Shown piece after piece: positions 16,722 through 25,197 of a stretch of DNA of 58,844 bases (positions are counted from its first letter, which is position 1; each line of letters opens with the position of its first letter). The notes under the pieces are model-generated. The model ran no database searches. It worked only from the letters and a program-made list of their open reading frames with translations, and had not been told where the DNA came from. The DNA lies in the NCBI GenBank assembly GCA_018901125.1, contig JAHIFE010000021.1, forward strand, positions 1 through 58,844. Reading direction: 5' to 3'. This DNA is from Pseudomonadota bacterium. GTDB lineage: Bacteria; Desulfobacterota; Desulfobacteria; Desulfobacterales; RPRI01. The translations under genes were made by a program, and so were the position numbers.

Positions 16722-17519
16722 TTATATTCCGCTATATTTAGGCTTTCTCTTTTCATTAAAAGCCACAATTCCTTCAAGGCGATCCTGGGTATGATAACAT
16801 GCCTCGGATGCTTCACTGTCAAAAGCCAGAGCAAGAACATTTTTAGCTCCAAGATCAACCGCTTTTTTAATCTGTCTTACCGCAACCGGACCATTTTCCC
16901 CGATCATATCCGCCACTTCATATGCTTTTTCCAATAAAGCGTTGGAAGTAGTTATAAAATTGAATAGCCCTATCTTTTCTCCCTCCACGGCATCAATAAT
17001 CCTGCCGGTAAGAAGCAACTCCTTTGCCCTTCCTATCCCTATCAGTGCAGGCAAGCGTTGACAGGCGCCTGCTGCCGGAATAATTGCCCATTTCACTTCT
17101 GTCTGTCCGAAGCGGGCATTATCTGAGGCAATTCTTATATCACACATCAGAGCTATCTCAGCGCCTCCGCCCAAAGAAAGACCGTTTATGGCTCCGATCA
17201 AAGGTTTTTTCATGTCTTCCAGGCTTCTAAAACATGGGAAGATTATGTCATTTCTTAAAGAATTAACTTGTTTGCTGCTCATTCCCTTTCGTTCGCGAAG
17301 ATCGATTCCGGCACAAAAAGCTTTTTCACCCGCGCCCGTTATAATTATTGCACGGATTTCATCATCTGCTTCAAGTTCATCTATGATTTTTTTCAGGACG
17401 GAAAAAACAGCGCTGTTTAAGCTGTTCATAGCTTCAGGACGATTCAAGGTAACGACAGCAACATGCTCACGTTTTGAAAGAAGTACTACTTCTTCATTTT
17501 TTGCCGTTTTTTCTTCCAT
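16722..17519 (-). CDS. Enoyl-CoA hydratase/isomerase family protein, 265 aa
   Basis: A crotonase-fold protein with oxyanion-hole segment AFCAGIDLRER and both glutamate positions kept (GGGAEIALMCD; FGQTEVKWAIIPAAGACQRL). The loop after the second Glu is AAGACQ instead of the common GxGGTQ. It ends with FNEKRKPKYSG. It starts 6 bp after the stop of another crotonase gene, so the two are translated together. Likely hydration of an enoyl-CoA; ring hydrolases such as BadI also belong to this superfamily, and the divergent loop leaves that option open. Confidence 0.88.
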   Translation of the reverse strand: MEEKTAKNEEVVLLSKREHVAVVTLNRPEAMNSLNSAVFSVLKKIIDELEADDEIRAIIITGAGEKAFCAGIDLRERKGMSSKQVNSLRNDIIFPCFRSLEDMKKPLIGAINGLSLGGGAEIALMCDIRIASDNARFGQTEVKWAIIPAAGACQRLPALIGIGRAKELLLTGRIIDAVEGEKIGLFNFITTSNALLEKAYEVADMIGENGPVAVRQIKKAVDLGAKNVLALAFDSEASEACYHTQDRLEGIVAFNEKRKPKYSGI

Positions 17520-17525
17520 ATTATT

Positions 17526-18305
17526 CTACTTTCCCTTCCATACCGGCTTTCTTTTCTCAGTAAAAGCTGTAACACCCTCCTGGCAGTCTTCGGTGCTTAC
17601 GATTATTGCCAGTATTTCAAGAAGGTAGGTAATTGCCTTATCATATTCCATATCAAGCATTGTATAGTAAGAATCACGCCCCAGGCTCATTACTACCGGG
17701 CTTTTTTTACTGATCTTTTTGGCGAGATTCATTACAGTTTCTTCTAATTTGTCATGCGGAACAACTTTATTTATAAGACCTATTCTTTCGGCCTCTTTCG
17801 CATCAATCATATCTCCGGTCATCAGAAGTTCCAAAGCCTTTTTTCTTCCAACAAGTTTCGGCAACGAAGCAGAAACCATGCAAGACCAGACTCCGACGTT
17901 AATTTCAGGAAGACCGAATTTGGCATTTTCAGATGCAATTGTAATGTCTGGATAAAGTGCAAGACCGAAACCGCCCGCAAGAGCCAATCCATTTACTGCT
18001 GCAATTGATGGCTTTCCAAGATCAATAAAAATTCTGGAAAGATCCGCAAATGCGGAAAAAACCTTGCGGCTTTCAACAGGTGAAAGACCTTTAAAATCAG
18101 CAAGATTTGCTCCGGCACAAAAGGCCTGATCACCGGCAGCCGCCATAACTACAACACGTACCGAATCATCATCTTTTGCTTCTTTAAGGGCAGCAACCAC
18201 TTCTTTCATGGTTTCATTGCTTAAGCGATTCATCTTTTCAGGTATATTCAAAGTCAGTTTCGCGACACCGTCTTCAATATCGTATAGTATATATTTATAA
18301 GCCAT
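17526..18305 (-). CDS. Crotonase-family protein with one catalytic Glu replaced, 259 aa
   Basis: A crotonase-fold protein. The oxyanion-hole motif AFCAGANLADF is present. At the first catalytic Glu position the motif reads AGGFGLALYPD (Gly instead of Glu), while the second Glu is kept (FGLPEINVGVWSCM). Such single-Glu members are usually isomerases or other crotonase activities rather than simple hydratases. I start at ATG 18305, which matches family N-termini (MAYKYILYDIEDG); an in-frame upstream start would add 41 unrelated residues. It is preceded by a 163-bp gap and followed 6 bp later by another crotonase. Confidence 0.87.
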   Translation of the reverse strand: MAYKYILYDIEDGVAKLTLNIPEKMNRLSNETMKEVVAALKEAKDDDSVRVVVMAAAGDQAFCAGANLADFKGLSPVESRKVFSAFADLSRIFIDLGKPSIAAVNGLALAGGFGLALYPDITIASENAKFGLPEINVGVWSCMVSASLPKLVGRKKALELLMTGDMIDAKEAERIGLINKVVPHDKLEETVMNLAKKISKKSPVVMSLGRDSYYTMLDMEYDKAITYLLEILAIIVSTEDCQEGVTAFTEKRKPVWKGK

Positions 18306-18468
18306 ATCGTTTTTTACATCCCATCTATTCCGCTTGTTAAGCGGTATGCAATCAGGAAAAACAGAATAGACCCGTTGCCTGCAACTTATACCTGCAAGCA
18401 ACGGGAAATAATAACTCAAGAGATTCAATATTATATTTATTAAATCTCTTGAGGATTTTAAAAATTAA

Positions 18469-19323
18469 TTATTTCTTTGGATAATCGTAAAATCCCTTAC
18501 CTGTTTTAACACCAAGCTGACCTGCTGCAACCATTCTCTTTAAAAGAGGAGGCGGTGAATAAGCAGGACCAAAATTCTTCTCCAGATCTACTGCAGCATG
18601 CAGCATTACATCCAGTCCGATTATGTCCATAAGAGCAAGGGGGCCCAGTGGATGATGGAATCCTTCTTTAAGAGCGGTATCAATATCTTCTCTGGAAGCC
18701 ACTCCTTCCGTAAGTGTCTGGATTGCAGCCATTCCGAAGGGACACCAAACACGGCTTGTAATGAATCCGGGTGAATCCTTTACATTAATGGCGTTCTTAC
18801 CGCATTTAATCAAAATATCGTTAATGTCTTTTACTGTCTCATCCGAAGTATTCAATCCGCGAATAACTTCAACCATCTTCATAACCTGGGCAGGACTGTG
18901 AAAATGGGTTCCTATTACCTTATCCTGTCTTTTTGTAGCTCCTGCAACTTCGCTGACACAAAGAGCCGAGGTACAGATTGCAAGAATAACATTCGGGGGA
19001 AGAACTTCATCAAGCTGCTTATGAACTTTCTTTTTAAGCTCCATATCTTCCGGAACGGCTTCCTGAGCAAGATCAATATCTTTTGCTTCGCTAATATCTT
19101 TTATAGGCTTGATCTTTGCTAATATTTCAGCTTTTCTTGCTTCTTCCATCTTGCCTTTAGCAACAGATTTGGAAAGGAATTTATCGATGCTGGCCATTCC
19201 CTTTTTAATATAATCTTCAGAAATATCGGTAACATATACATCACATCCACCCTCTGCATAAACCTGCGCAATTCCAGCGCCCATAAGACCCATACCTATT
19301 ACTGCAACTTTTTTTATAGCCAT
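18469..19323 (-). CDS. 3-hydroxyacyl-CoA dehydrogenase, 284 aa
   Basis: A PaaH/Hbd-type enzyme. The N-terminal Rossmann fold begins at residue 8 (VIGMGLMGAGIAQV, NAD-binding GxGxxG), with Asp of YVTDI as the NAD-selecting acidic residue. The catalytic His lies in GTHFHSPAQVM, followed by KDSPGFITSR and the C-terminal helical domain (EGFHHPLGPLALMDIIGLD). It oxidises a 3-hydroxyacyl-CoA to the 3-oxo form with NAD+. It lies 51 bp after a thiolase gene, giving the classical dehydrogenase-thiolase pair. The ATG follows GGAGG. Confidence 0.93.
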   Translation of the reverse strand: MAIKKVAVIGMGLMGAGIAQVYAEGGCDVYVTDISEDYIKKGMASIDKFLSKSVAKGKMEEARKAEILAKIKPIKDISEAKDIDLAQEAVPEDMELKKKVHKQLDEVLPPNVILAICTSALCVSEVAGATKRQDKVIGTHFHSPAQVMKMVEVIRGLNTSDETVKDINDILIKCGKNAINVKDSPGFITSRVWCPFGMAAIQTLTEGVASREDIDTALKEGFHHPLGPLALMDIIGLDVMLHAAVDLEKNFGPAYSPPPLLKRMVAAGQLGVKTGKGFYDYPKK

Positions 19324-19374
19324 ATTTTTAACCTCCTTGGTATATTTTTTATATCAACCTGTATAATATTTATA

Positions 19375-20703
19375 TCAGATGATTTCATGGTTTTTCATTT
19401 TTTCCAGATCTCCGGCAGAAGGCTCCCTTGCAACAGCCATTCCGGTTTTCTCATCAAGACCCACAACAATCTTTTTATATGTCTGATCAGGATCTCTTTC
19501 ACTTTTTATAATCATATTTCCGGCCATACCGCCGCCGCCGCAAAGGCAGGCTAATCCGTATTCACCCTTATTTAAGGTATGGGCAAGATGCAGAGTAAGA
19601 CGTGCACCGCTGTACCCTGTAGGATGTCCGAGAGCTATACAGCCACCATGAGGATTCATTTTTTCACGATCTTTCCAGTTCATCATTTTCTCGGCAGCAA
19701 GGCACACAGCACCGAAAGCTTCATTAATTTCTACATACTTCATATCATCCATTGTCATTTTGTTTCTTTTCAGTATTTCCGGAATTGAAAGTCCGGGGCC
19801 ATCCGGAAAATCTGCAGGTTCCAGTCCGTAAAAGAGAAAATCAACAAAAGAAGCAATTGGTTTAAAACCTAATTCCTCGGCCTTCTTGCGGGACATTATC
19901 AATGAAGCGCCGGCTCCATCGGTGATACCCGATGAGCTTCCTGCAGTTATTGTTCCGTCTTTTTTAAAAGGTGTACCAAGTTTTCGCATGCCTTCTATAG
20001 TGGCATCTTTTCTATAGCACTCATCGGAATATAAAGTAAAAGGTTTATGTCCTCCCCTAACGGGCTCAGCCGGGATATCAACCGGGAAAACCTCATCGTC
20101 AAAAACGCCGTCAGCCCATGCTTTGGCAGCTTTAACATGGCTCTCATAACCTATCTGATCATTTTCTTCTTTTGTAAGACCGTGTCTTTCACTGCACCTT
20201 TCGGCGGTAAGTCCCGGAGTCAGCTTGCTGTAGTTATCTGAAAGATATAAAAAGGCATCATCGATTGAAATATTATTCAATCTTCCAAGAGGACGCCAGC
20301 GGGCACCCCTTAACATATGAGGAATATTGCTCATGCTCTCCGATCCACCTACAATCGCCACTTCGGTTTCACCTGTGCGAATTGATTGAACAGCCAGATG
20401 TATAGCCTTCAAACCGGCAGCACAAACCATATTTACCGTATGTGCAGGAATCTTTTTAGGCAGGCCGGCAAAAAGCATCATATTACGGGCAGGGTTTGTT
20501 CCAGTCCCATCTTGTCTGGTATGTGACATTATTACTTCATCAATCAGTTCCGGATCTATTCCGGTTCTTTCCACAACACCCTTGATAGCCATAGCTCCAA
20601 TCTGCCATACCATTAAGTCTTTTAAAGATCCTCCAAATTTTCCAATCGGGGTTCTCGCTCCGTCTATCAATACTACATCCTGATAATCCAACATTTCTGC
20701 CAT
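19375..20703 (-). CDS. Thiolase (acetyl-CoA acetyltransferase family), 442 aa
   Basis: A thiolase slightly longer than usual because of a ~40-residue C-terminal extension after the normal end (GGGGMAGNMI). Nucleophilic Cys94 is in NMVCAAGLKA, the catalytic His is in ALGHPTGYSG and the second Cys is in LACLCGGGG. It cleaves 3-oxoacyl-CoA or condenses acetyl-CoA. It is the first gene after a MITE insertion (copy E at 20789-20929), so its transcription may depend on read-through or a new promoter. It precedes the hydroxyacyl-CoA dehydrogenase by 51 bp. Confidence 0.92.
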   Translation of the reverse strand: MAEMLDYQDVVLIDGARTPIGKFGGSLKDLMVWQIGAMAIKGVVERTGIDPELIDEVIMSHTRQDGTGTNPARNMMLFAGLPKKIPAHTVNMVCAAGLKAIHLAVQSIRTGETEVAIVGGSESMSNIPHMLRGARWRPLGRLNNISIDDAFLYLSDNYSKLTPGLTAERCSERHGLTKEENDQIGYESHVKAAKAWADGVFDDEVFPVDIPAEPVRGGHKPFTLYSDECYRKDATIEGMRKLGTPFKKDGTITAGSSSGITDGAGASLIMSRKKAEELGFKPIASFVDFLFYGLEPADFPDGPGLSIPEILKRNKMTMDDMKYVEINEAFGAVCLAAEKMMNWKDREKMNPHGGCIALGHPTGYSGARLTLHLAHTLNKGEYGLACLCGGGGMAGNMIIKSERDPDQTYKKIVVGLDEKTGMAVAREPSAGDLEKMKNHEII

Positions 20704-20788
20704 ATTTATTTCTCCTTTTTGTTAAACTTAAAACTAAAATTCATTGATGTTATCGTCTCGATTTAATCATTAAAAACCAATATATATA

Positions 20789-20929
20789 GAGCCACTATCA
20801 AAACGTTTCAGCTTGGTCAAGGTCAAGGCGGGTGAAAAATTTAACCGAGGAATACATAGTGTATTTCGAGGATTAAAATTTTCGCCCAACGCAGAGATCG
20901 GCCAAAATGGGACGTTTTGAAACTGGCTC
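20789..20929 (-). repeat. MITE-like element, copy E, inside the catabolic cluster
   Basis: A 141-bp copy with ends GAGCCACTATC and GAAACTGGCTC. Unlike copies C and D, I see no clear target duplication (flanks TATA and ATCT). It lies between the MaoC-type genes and the first thiolase, splitting the 22-kb cluster. The palindrome could form a long hairpin in the mRNA and affect downstream expression. Confidence 0.85.
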
Positions 20930-20981
20930 ATCTAATATAATCTTTCTTGGTAATACGATATCAAATTATTTGCATCGGAAA

Positions 20982-21416
20982 TTAACTGTTTTTGTTAAAC
21001 GCTGCCTCAGCAGTTCCGATAATTACATCTTCATTGTTCTGATTTATCAAATGCACTTCAAAAACCGCAACATTTTTTCCGCCTTCTTCTTTTTTATCAA
21101 CAACCTTTGCTCTGGCAGTCAGTAAATCACCAGGCCTTACAACCTTTACCATTCTGATATCCAGCTTTCCTCCGACATACCAGGCATTGCCAAAATCACG
21201 GCTCAATAATTCAGATATATAAGCCATCGTCTGATAACCGGGTGCGATTATGCCTTTAAATGGGGTTTTTTTTGCAAATTCTTCATCAGTATGTATCGGA
21301 TTATAATCTTCGGCGATACTCACATATCTGTTGATCTTTTCCTGCGTCATTTTTTTAATCAGCGGGGTTAGCTCTTCCCCGATGTTTAATTCTTCAAAAG
21401 TTCTGTAACTACTCAT
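20982..21416 (-). CDS. MaoC-type (R)-enoyl-CoA hydratase, 144 aa
   Basis: A hot-dog-fold MaoC-like dehydratase of typical length. The hydratase-2 motif is intact: AEDYNPIHTDEEFA, with the catalytic Asp and His, followed by KGIIAPGYQTMAY. The C-terminal half has VRPGDLLTARAKVVDK. It should hydrate an enoyl-CoA or dehydrate a hydroxyacyl-CoA. It starts 26 bp after a related gene that lacks the His, suggesting that the two form a heteromer in which this is the catalytic subunit. Confidence 0.85.
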   Translation of the reverse strand: MSSYRTFEELNIGEELTPLIKKMTQEKINRYVSIAEDYNPIHTDEEFAKKTPFKGIIAPGYQTMAYISELLSRDFGNAWYVGGKLDIRMVKVVRPGDLLTARAKVVDKKEEGGKNVAVFEVHLINQNNEDVIIGTAEAAFNKNS

Positions 21417-21441
21417 ACCCTCTCCCCTGATAATGCATTTT

Positions 21442-21879
21442 TTACTTAGGCCATATGGGACTAAGCCAGCTAGTTCCTATCTTTTGACCGTCTTTGTTAA
21501 ATACCTCCGACTTAAAGACAACATATTTTCTCCCCTTCTTTTCATACTTGTCTTCGACTATGGTTTTAATTAACAATTCATCACCAGGCCTCACTAATCC
21601 GGTAAACTCAAACTTCTGACTCGCATGTATCAATCCAGGCGGAGTTTTCTGTTTTAAGGGTTTAATAACGCTGCTTACAGTACTATAAATGGCCATGGAA
21701 ATCGGTGGAACGATACGGCCGTTAAAAGGGGTTTTTTTTGCGTATTCTTCATCGAGATAAAGCGGGTTAAGATCGTCAATTGCTTCAAGATATTTATCAA
21801 TAACATCATCTGTTAAAGCATAGGTCATATCAGGCAATTGCATGCCTTTAATCAGATCATCATATAAGATTTCCTTCAT
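21442..21879 (-). CDS. MaoC-like protein lacking the catalytic His, 145 aa
   Basis: A hot-dog-fold protein related to the MaoC protein next to it. The motif reads DDLNPLYLDEEYAKKTPFNG: the Asp is kept, but Tyr takes the place of the catalytic His. It is a likely non-catalytic or binding partner, as in two-subunit dehydratases such as mycobacterial HadAB (established precedent; application here is inference). I start at ATG 21879, four bases after AGGAG; an in-frame GTG 12 bases upstream overlaps that ribosome-binding site. Confidence 0.8.
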   Translation of the reverse strand: MKEILYDDLIKGMQLPDMTYALTDDVIDKYLEAIDDLNPLYLDEEYAKKTPFNGRIVPPISMAIYSTVSSVIKPLKQKTPPGLIHASQKFEFTGLVRPGDELLIKTIVEDKYEKKGRKYVVFKSEVFNKDGQKIGTSWLSPIWPK

Positions 21880-21963
21880 TTTGCTCCTCACAGCAACTCG
21901 ATTTTATTATTTCTTAAGGAACTTAAACAGCAAATATATCCGAATATGAATTATATTTTTTTA

Positions 21964-21988
21964 CGTGTCAAGCAATTAGCTTGACACG
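21964..21988. promoter_or_regulatory. Perfect hairpin with promoter-like box upstream of the MaoC pair
   Basis: CGTGTCAAGC and GCTTGACACG pair over 10 bp around a 5-base loop. The minus strand reads TTGACA in the second arm and, 17 bases later, CATATT, which could be a promoter for the MaoC genes. No U-tract follows on the minus strand, so it is not a standard terminator for the upstream flavoprotein gene. It could instead be a repressor-binding palindrome overlapping a -35 box. Confidence 0.35.
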
Positions 21989-22048
21989 CTGTATCATAAT
22001 AATAACATACTAAATTAATATGATTATAAAAAGTATGTGCTTTAATTT

Positions 22049-24571
22049 CTAAAAGAGATCATCAAGTTCGTCCATACCACCTGACGGCATTTCCCCGTAT
22101 TTCTGCATATATTGCTGAATGAGCTCACTTTCTCTTTTGGTAAACATCTCATCAGGTTCCCATTCAAACCAAACAGCATTTTGATTATCCTGTAATGCTT
22201 CATCAAGCGCCTGTCTTATATTCATTGCTCCCTTGATAGAAATAACTTTTTTGTCATTATCAAGAAGCTGATAAACCCCTGATACTTCTGTAACATTGCC
22301 GACATTTTGGGCATTGAATTCAAGATAATGTTCAGGAGGAAACTTTATGCCGCAAATTTGCAGCCTTAAATCGCATTGCATGCAACGGCTTGCTTCCTTG
22401 ATGGCATCTTCTTTACTGTATATCTGCTCAACAAGGTTAAAATTATTCTTACGTTCATCCACAGGTATACATGTTGCTAAAGACCTTGGCCAATTACCGA
22501 ATCCTTCAGCTTTTCCTGTTTTTGGATTTCTTAGCTCAGTATCAGTAAGAACTTCAGAAATATTTCCTTCCCCACCAAGATATTTATCAATAGCTATTGC
22601 CGCATTTCTCCCCATCCTAACCGCATCGACAACAGAACCGGGAGCCATTGCTACATCTCCTCCTGCAAAGATACCGTTTACGCCCGTATATTGATCTTTA
22701 TCGGTTTCAATAACACCTCTTGAGCTTTTAATATCCGGGATATCTTTAATAATCGATAAATCCGAAGCTTGCCCGATTGCCAAAATTACACTGTCACATT
22801 CAATGGTCTTTAAATCGTTTTCGTTGTATGAAGGATTGAATTTGCAGGCATCATCAAAAACACTTTCACAACGCACAAATTCAATTCCTGAAACACAGCC
22901 ATTATTATTAAGGATCCTTTTGGGCCCCCACGAATTATCTATTTTAATTCCTTCTTCCTCAGCCTGGCTTATCTCCCATTTATGCGCCGGCATTTCTTCT
23001 CTCTTTTCCAGACAAACCATTGTTACATCTTTTGCGCCCAGCCTTAAAGCTGTCATCGCAACATCAATAGCTACATTACCACCGCCTATAACAACCACCC
23101 GATCTTTTACTATTGGAAGCGGCTGCATGCTTGCTTCACGTAAAAATTCCACACCCCAAAGCACATTTTCCGCATCCGTACCTTCAATGGGGAGCTTTCT
23201 GCTCATAGAAGATCCAACAGCGATAAATATAGCACCAAAATCCTTTTTTATATCGGCAAGTTTAAGTTCATCGCCAACCGTAACACCTGTTTTAAGATTA
23301 ATCCCCAGCTCCAAAATACTGTCGATATCTTTTTGAAGCGTCTCTTCCGTTAATCTATAATATGGAATGCCGGCTCTTAGCATTCCACCGGGTTTATCTT
23401 CTTTTTCAAATATAGTTATTTCATGTCCTAGTGTGGCCAGATAGTATGCAGAAACTAACCCGGCCGGTCCTGAGCCGATAATCGCGACTTTTTTACCGGT
23501 GGCAGGAAGTTTTTTTCTTTTTTCTTTCCAAAGTCCCCTATCATTTTCTGCAACAAAACGCTTAAGAGAGCAAATAGCAACCGGCTCATTTACTTCACCA
23601 CGCCTGCATTTAACCTCACAGGGATGAAAACAAACCGCACCCAGAACAGAAGGCAACGGCACCCTTTCCCTGACAACTGCGATTGCTTTGTCAAAATCGT
23701 TTTTTGCTATATAATTAACAAATCTGGGAATATCTATTCCGGCGGGGCATCCTACCCTGCAGGGCACAAGAGTTTCCTCACGATTTGATTCCGTTATCTT
23801 TATTTTATCAGTAAGAGCTCCTGTGGGACACACCTCTACACATGCACCGCAGAATCTGCAATCAGCCTCTCTTAACATAGGAGCTTTTTGGAGACCGACT
23901 ATTACTTTCCCGTCTTTTACCACAAAACCTAATACTTCATTTTCTCTTAAAGAATTACACGCTCTTACACAACGCAAACAGCCTATGCAAAGATTAAAAT
24001 TTCTGTTATAAAGAGGATCTTCTTTTATAATAGGCAGGTTCTGTGGTACGTATCTTCCCGTATCTTCCGGGATACCTACATATCCGGCAACTTTTTGCAA
24101 CTCACAATTGCCAAAATTGACACAACAGCGCTCTTCAACCTTGACACTGGTTGAGCAGGGCTCACGTGTGCATCCTTCTCTCTGAGCACATGTAAGGCAA
24201 GCATGAGGATGGTTAACCAATATTGCTGCAAGAGCGCTTTTTCTTTGTTCCTGAATTTCAGGGGAATTAGTGGATATTTTCATACCCGGCTTTGCTTCTG
24301 TCTGGCAGGAAAAAAACAAACCTTCTTCACCTTCCACTTGAATCAGACAAAGCATACAACCGCCTTCAAGCGCTGAGTGTTCTTCTGTAATAATTTTTTC
24401 TTCGCCCCGGTAAATAAACTCACTTGGTTTTACTGTGGTAAAATTGGGCAAATCAGGGTGAGAACATAAGGTGGGAATGTAAATATCCGCTTGTAAAGCG
24501 GCTTGCAGGACAGTTTTTCCTGCCTCGGTTATTACTTCTTTATCGTCTATTGTAAGACTAATCTCGGCCAT
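22049..24571 (-). CDS. BzdV-like Fe-S/FAD NAD(P)H:ferredoxin oxidoreductase, 840 aa
   Basis: A large multidomain redox protein. In order: a NuoG/HoxU-like [2Fe-2S] domain (GGCMLCLIQVEG near residue 72, then the HxxxCxxC motif HPHACLTCAQREGC near 115), two [4Fe-4S] motifs (CIGCLRCVRAC; CRFCGACVEVCPTGA), a GltD-type domain (CRVGCPAGIDIP), a FAD site (IIGSGPAGLVSAYYLA) and an NAD(P) site (VIGGGNVAIDVAM). A ~150-residue C-terminal part is less familiar. It probably passes electrons from NAD(P)H, possibly by bifurcation, to the ferredoxin encoded next to it, which feeds the aryl-CoA reductase. A fused protein of this kind (BzdV) accompanies Azoarcus-type reductases. Confidence 0.82.
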   Translation of the reverse strand: MAEISLTIDDKEVITEAGKTVLQAALQADIYIPTLCSHPDLPNFTTVKPSEFIYRGEEKIITEEHSALEGGCMLCLIQVEGEEGLFFSCQTEAKPGMKISTNSPEIQEQRKSALAAILVNHPHACLTCAQREGCTREPCSTSVKVEERCCVNFGNCELQKVAGYVGIPEDTGRYVPQNLPIIKEDPLYNRNFNLCIGCLRCVRACNSLRENEVLGFVVKDGKVIVGLQKAPMLREADCRFCGACVEVCPTGALTDKIKITESNREETLVPCRVGCPAGIDIPRFVNYIAKNDFDKAIAVVRERVPLPSVLGAVCFHPCEVKCRRGEVNEPVAICSLKRFVAENDRGLWKEKRKKLPATGKKVAIIGSGPAGLVSAYYLATLGHEITIFEKEDKPGGMLRAGIPYYRLTEETLQKDIDSILELGINLKTGVTVGDELKLADIKKDFGAIFIAVGSSMSRKLPIEGTDAENVLWGVEFLREASMQPLPIVKDRVVVIGGGNVAIDVAMTALRLGAKDVTMVCLEKREEMPAHKWEISQAEEEGIKIDNSWGPKRILNNNGCVSGIEFVRCESVFDDACKFNPSYNENDLKTIECDSVILAIGQASDLSIIKDIPDIKSSRGVIETDKDQYTGVNGIFAGGDVAMAPGSVVDAVRMGRNAAIAIDKYLGGEGNISEVLTDTELRNPKTGKAEGFGNWPRSLATCIPVDERKNNFNLVEQIYSKEDAIKEASRCMQCDLRLQICGIKFPPEHYLEFNAQNVGNVTEVSGVYQLLDNDKKVISIKGAMNIRQALDEALQDNQNAVWFEWEPDEMFTKRESELIQQYMQKYGEMPSGGMDELDDLF

Positions 24572-24853
24572 ATACTGCCTCCAAAATCATATCAAAAAAA
24601 CTATGGATATAACCTGTCTCATTTTTAACAGATTAAACAGATGAAAACATAATAAGCTGCCTTATACTGCGTCTAAAACTCTCCCCCTCTTTTGCCCGAT
24701 TGCGCTAAAGCTTGGTGGTTTCGGAAAAAGACCAAGAGCAATTAAACCCGGACATGGGGTTAGAGTGGAACCGCCAAAATCTACTTTAAACGACGGAAGA
24801 GGTTAAAGCCTTTTCCGTCGTTTGAAAAATCCACAAACCGATCAATTTGGTCA
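24572..24853. other. Intergenic region with stem-loop between ferredoxin and flavoprotein genes
   Basis: 282 bp without a gene. It holds a perfect 11-bp stem: AAACGACGGAA (24788-24798) with TTCCGTCGTTT (24813-24823), loop 14 bases, on the minus strand just after the ferredoxin stop. There is no U-tract, so it may be an mRNA-processing or 3'-stabilising hairpin that sets reductase/ferredoxin levels above those of the flavoprotein. The rest shows nothing recognisable. Confidence 0.45.
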
Positions 24854-25180
24854 TTACCAGGAATGAGTAATAGCCTTTAGCTCACAAGCTGATACACAGG
24901 GCAGCTTTTCTATCTCTTTCATCGTCTCTTCAGTTTTTTCGCCCGAAAGAGAATTAAGATAGGGTTTGCAGGGAGCACAGGTGTATTTTAATTTTTTACG
25001 TTGCTCTCCAGTTACTCTGGCCACCGGATCTTCGCGAAGAGGGTCACTGTCATCTTCACCCATTTCATAAACTGTCTGCGGGCAAGCCTCTACGCATTTT
25101 TCACAGCCATTGCACTTATCCGTATCAATAGTTATGAAATAATCGCCTGACCCATCCTTATAACCATAATTGGCAAGCAT
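24854..25180 (-). CDS. bzdM: BzdM-like 2[4Fe-4S] ferredoxin, 108 aa
   Basis: A small ferredoxin with a first cluster motif CNGCEKCVEACP (about residues 19-30), a spacer of ~45 residues holding CAPCKP, and a C-terminal CVSACELKAI segment. The cysteines suffice for two [4Fe-4S] clusters with an extended loop, as in ferredoxins that serve benzoyl-CoA reductases. It follows the BzdQ-like ATPase gene by 17 bp, exactly the bzdNOPQM order of Azoarcus. It should supply low-potential electrons to the ATPase subunits. The symbol is by analogy. Confidence 0.8.
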   Translation of the reverse strand: MLANYGYKDGSGDYFITIDTDKCNGCEKCVEACPQTVYEMGEDDSDPLREDPVARVTGEQRKKLKYTCAPCKPYLNSLSGEKTEETMKEIEKLPCVSACELKAITHSW

Positions 25181-25197
25181 ACTTTCTCTCCTTAACC

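Noticed and set aside
21964-21988. Intrinsic terminator after the 840-aa flavoprotein gene
   Set aside because: The stem is perfect, but on the minus strand it is followed by A-rich sequence, not a U-tract.
24599-24790. tRNA or structured RNA in the gap before the flavoprotein gene
   Set aside because: Short GC-rich blocks are present, but no cloverleaf, CCA-type acceptor pairing or T-loop consensus could be found.
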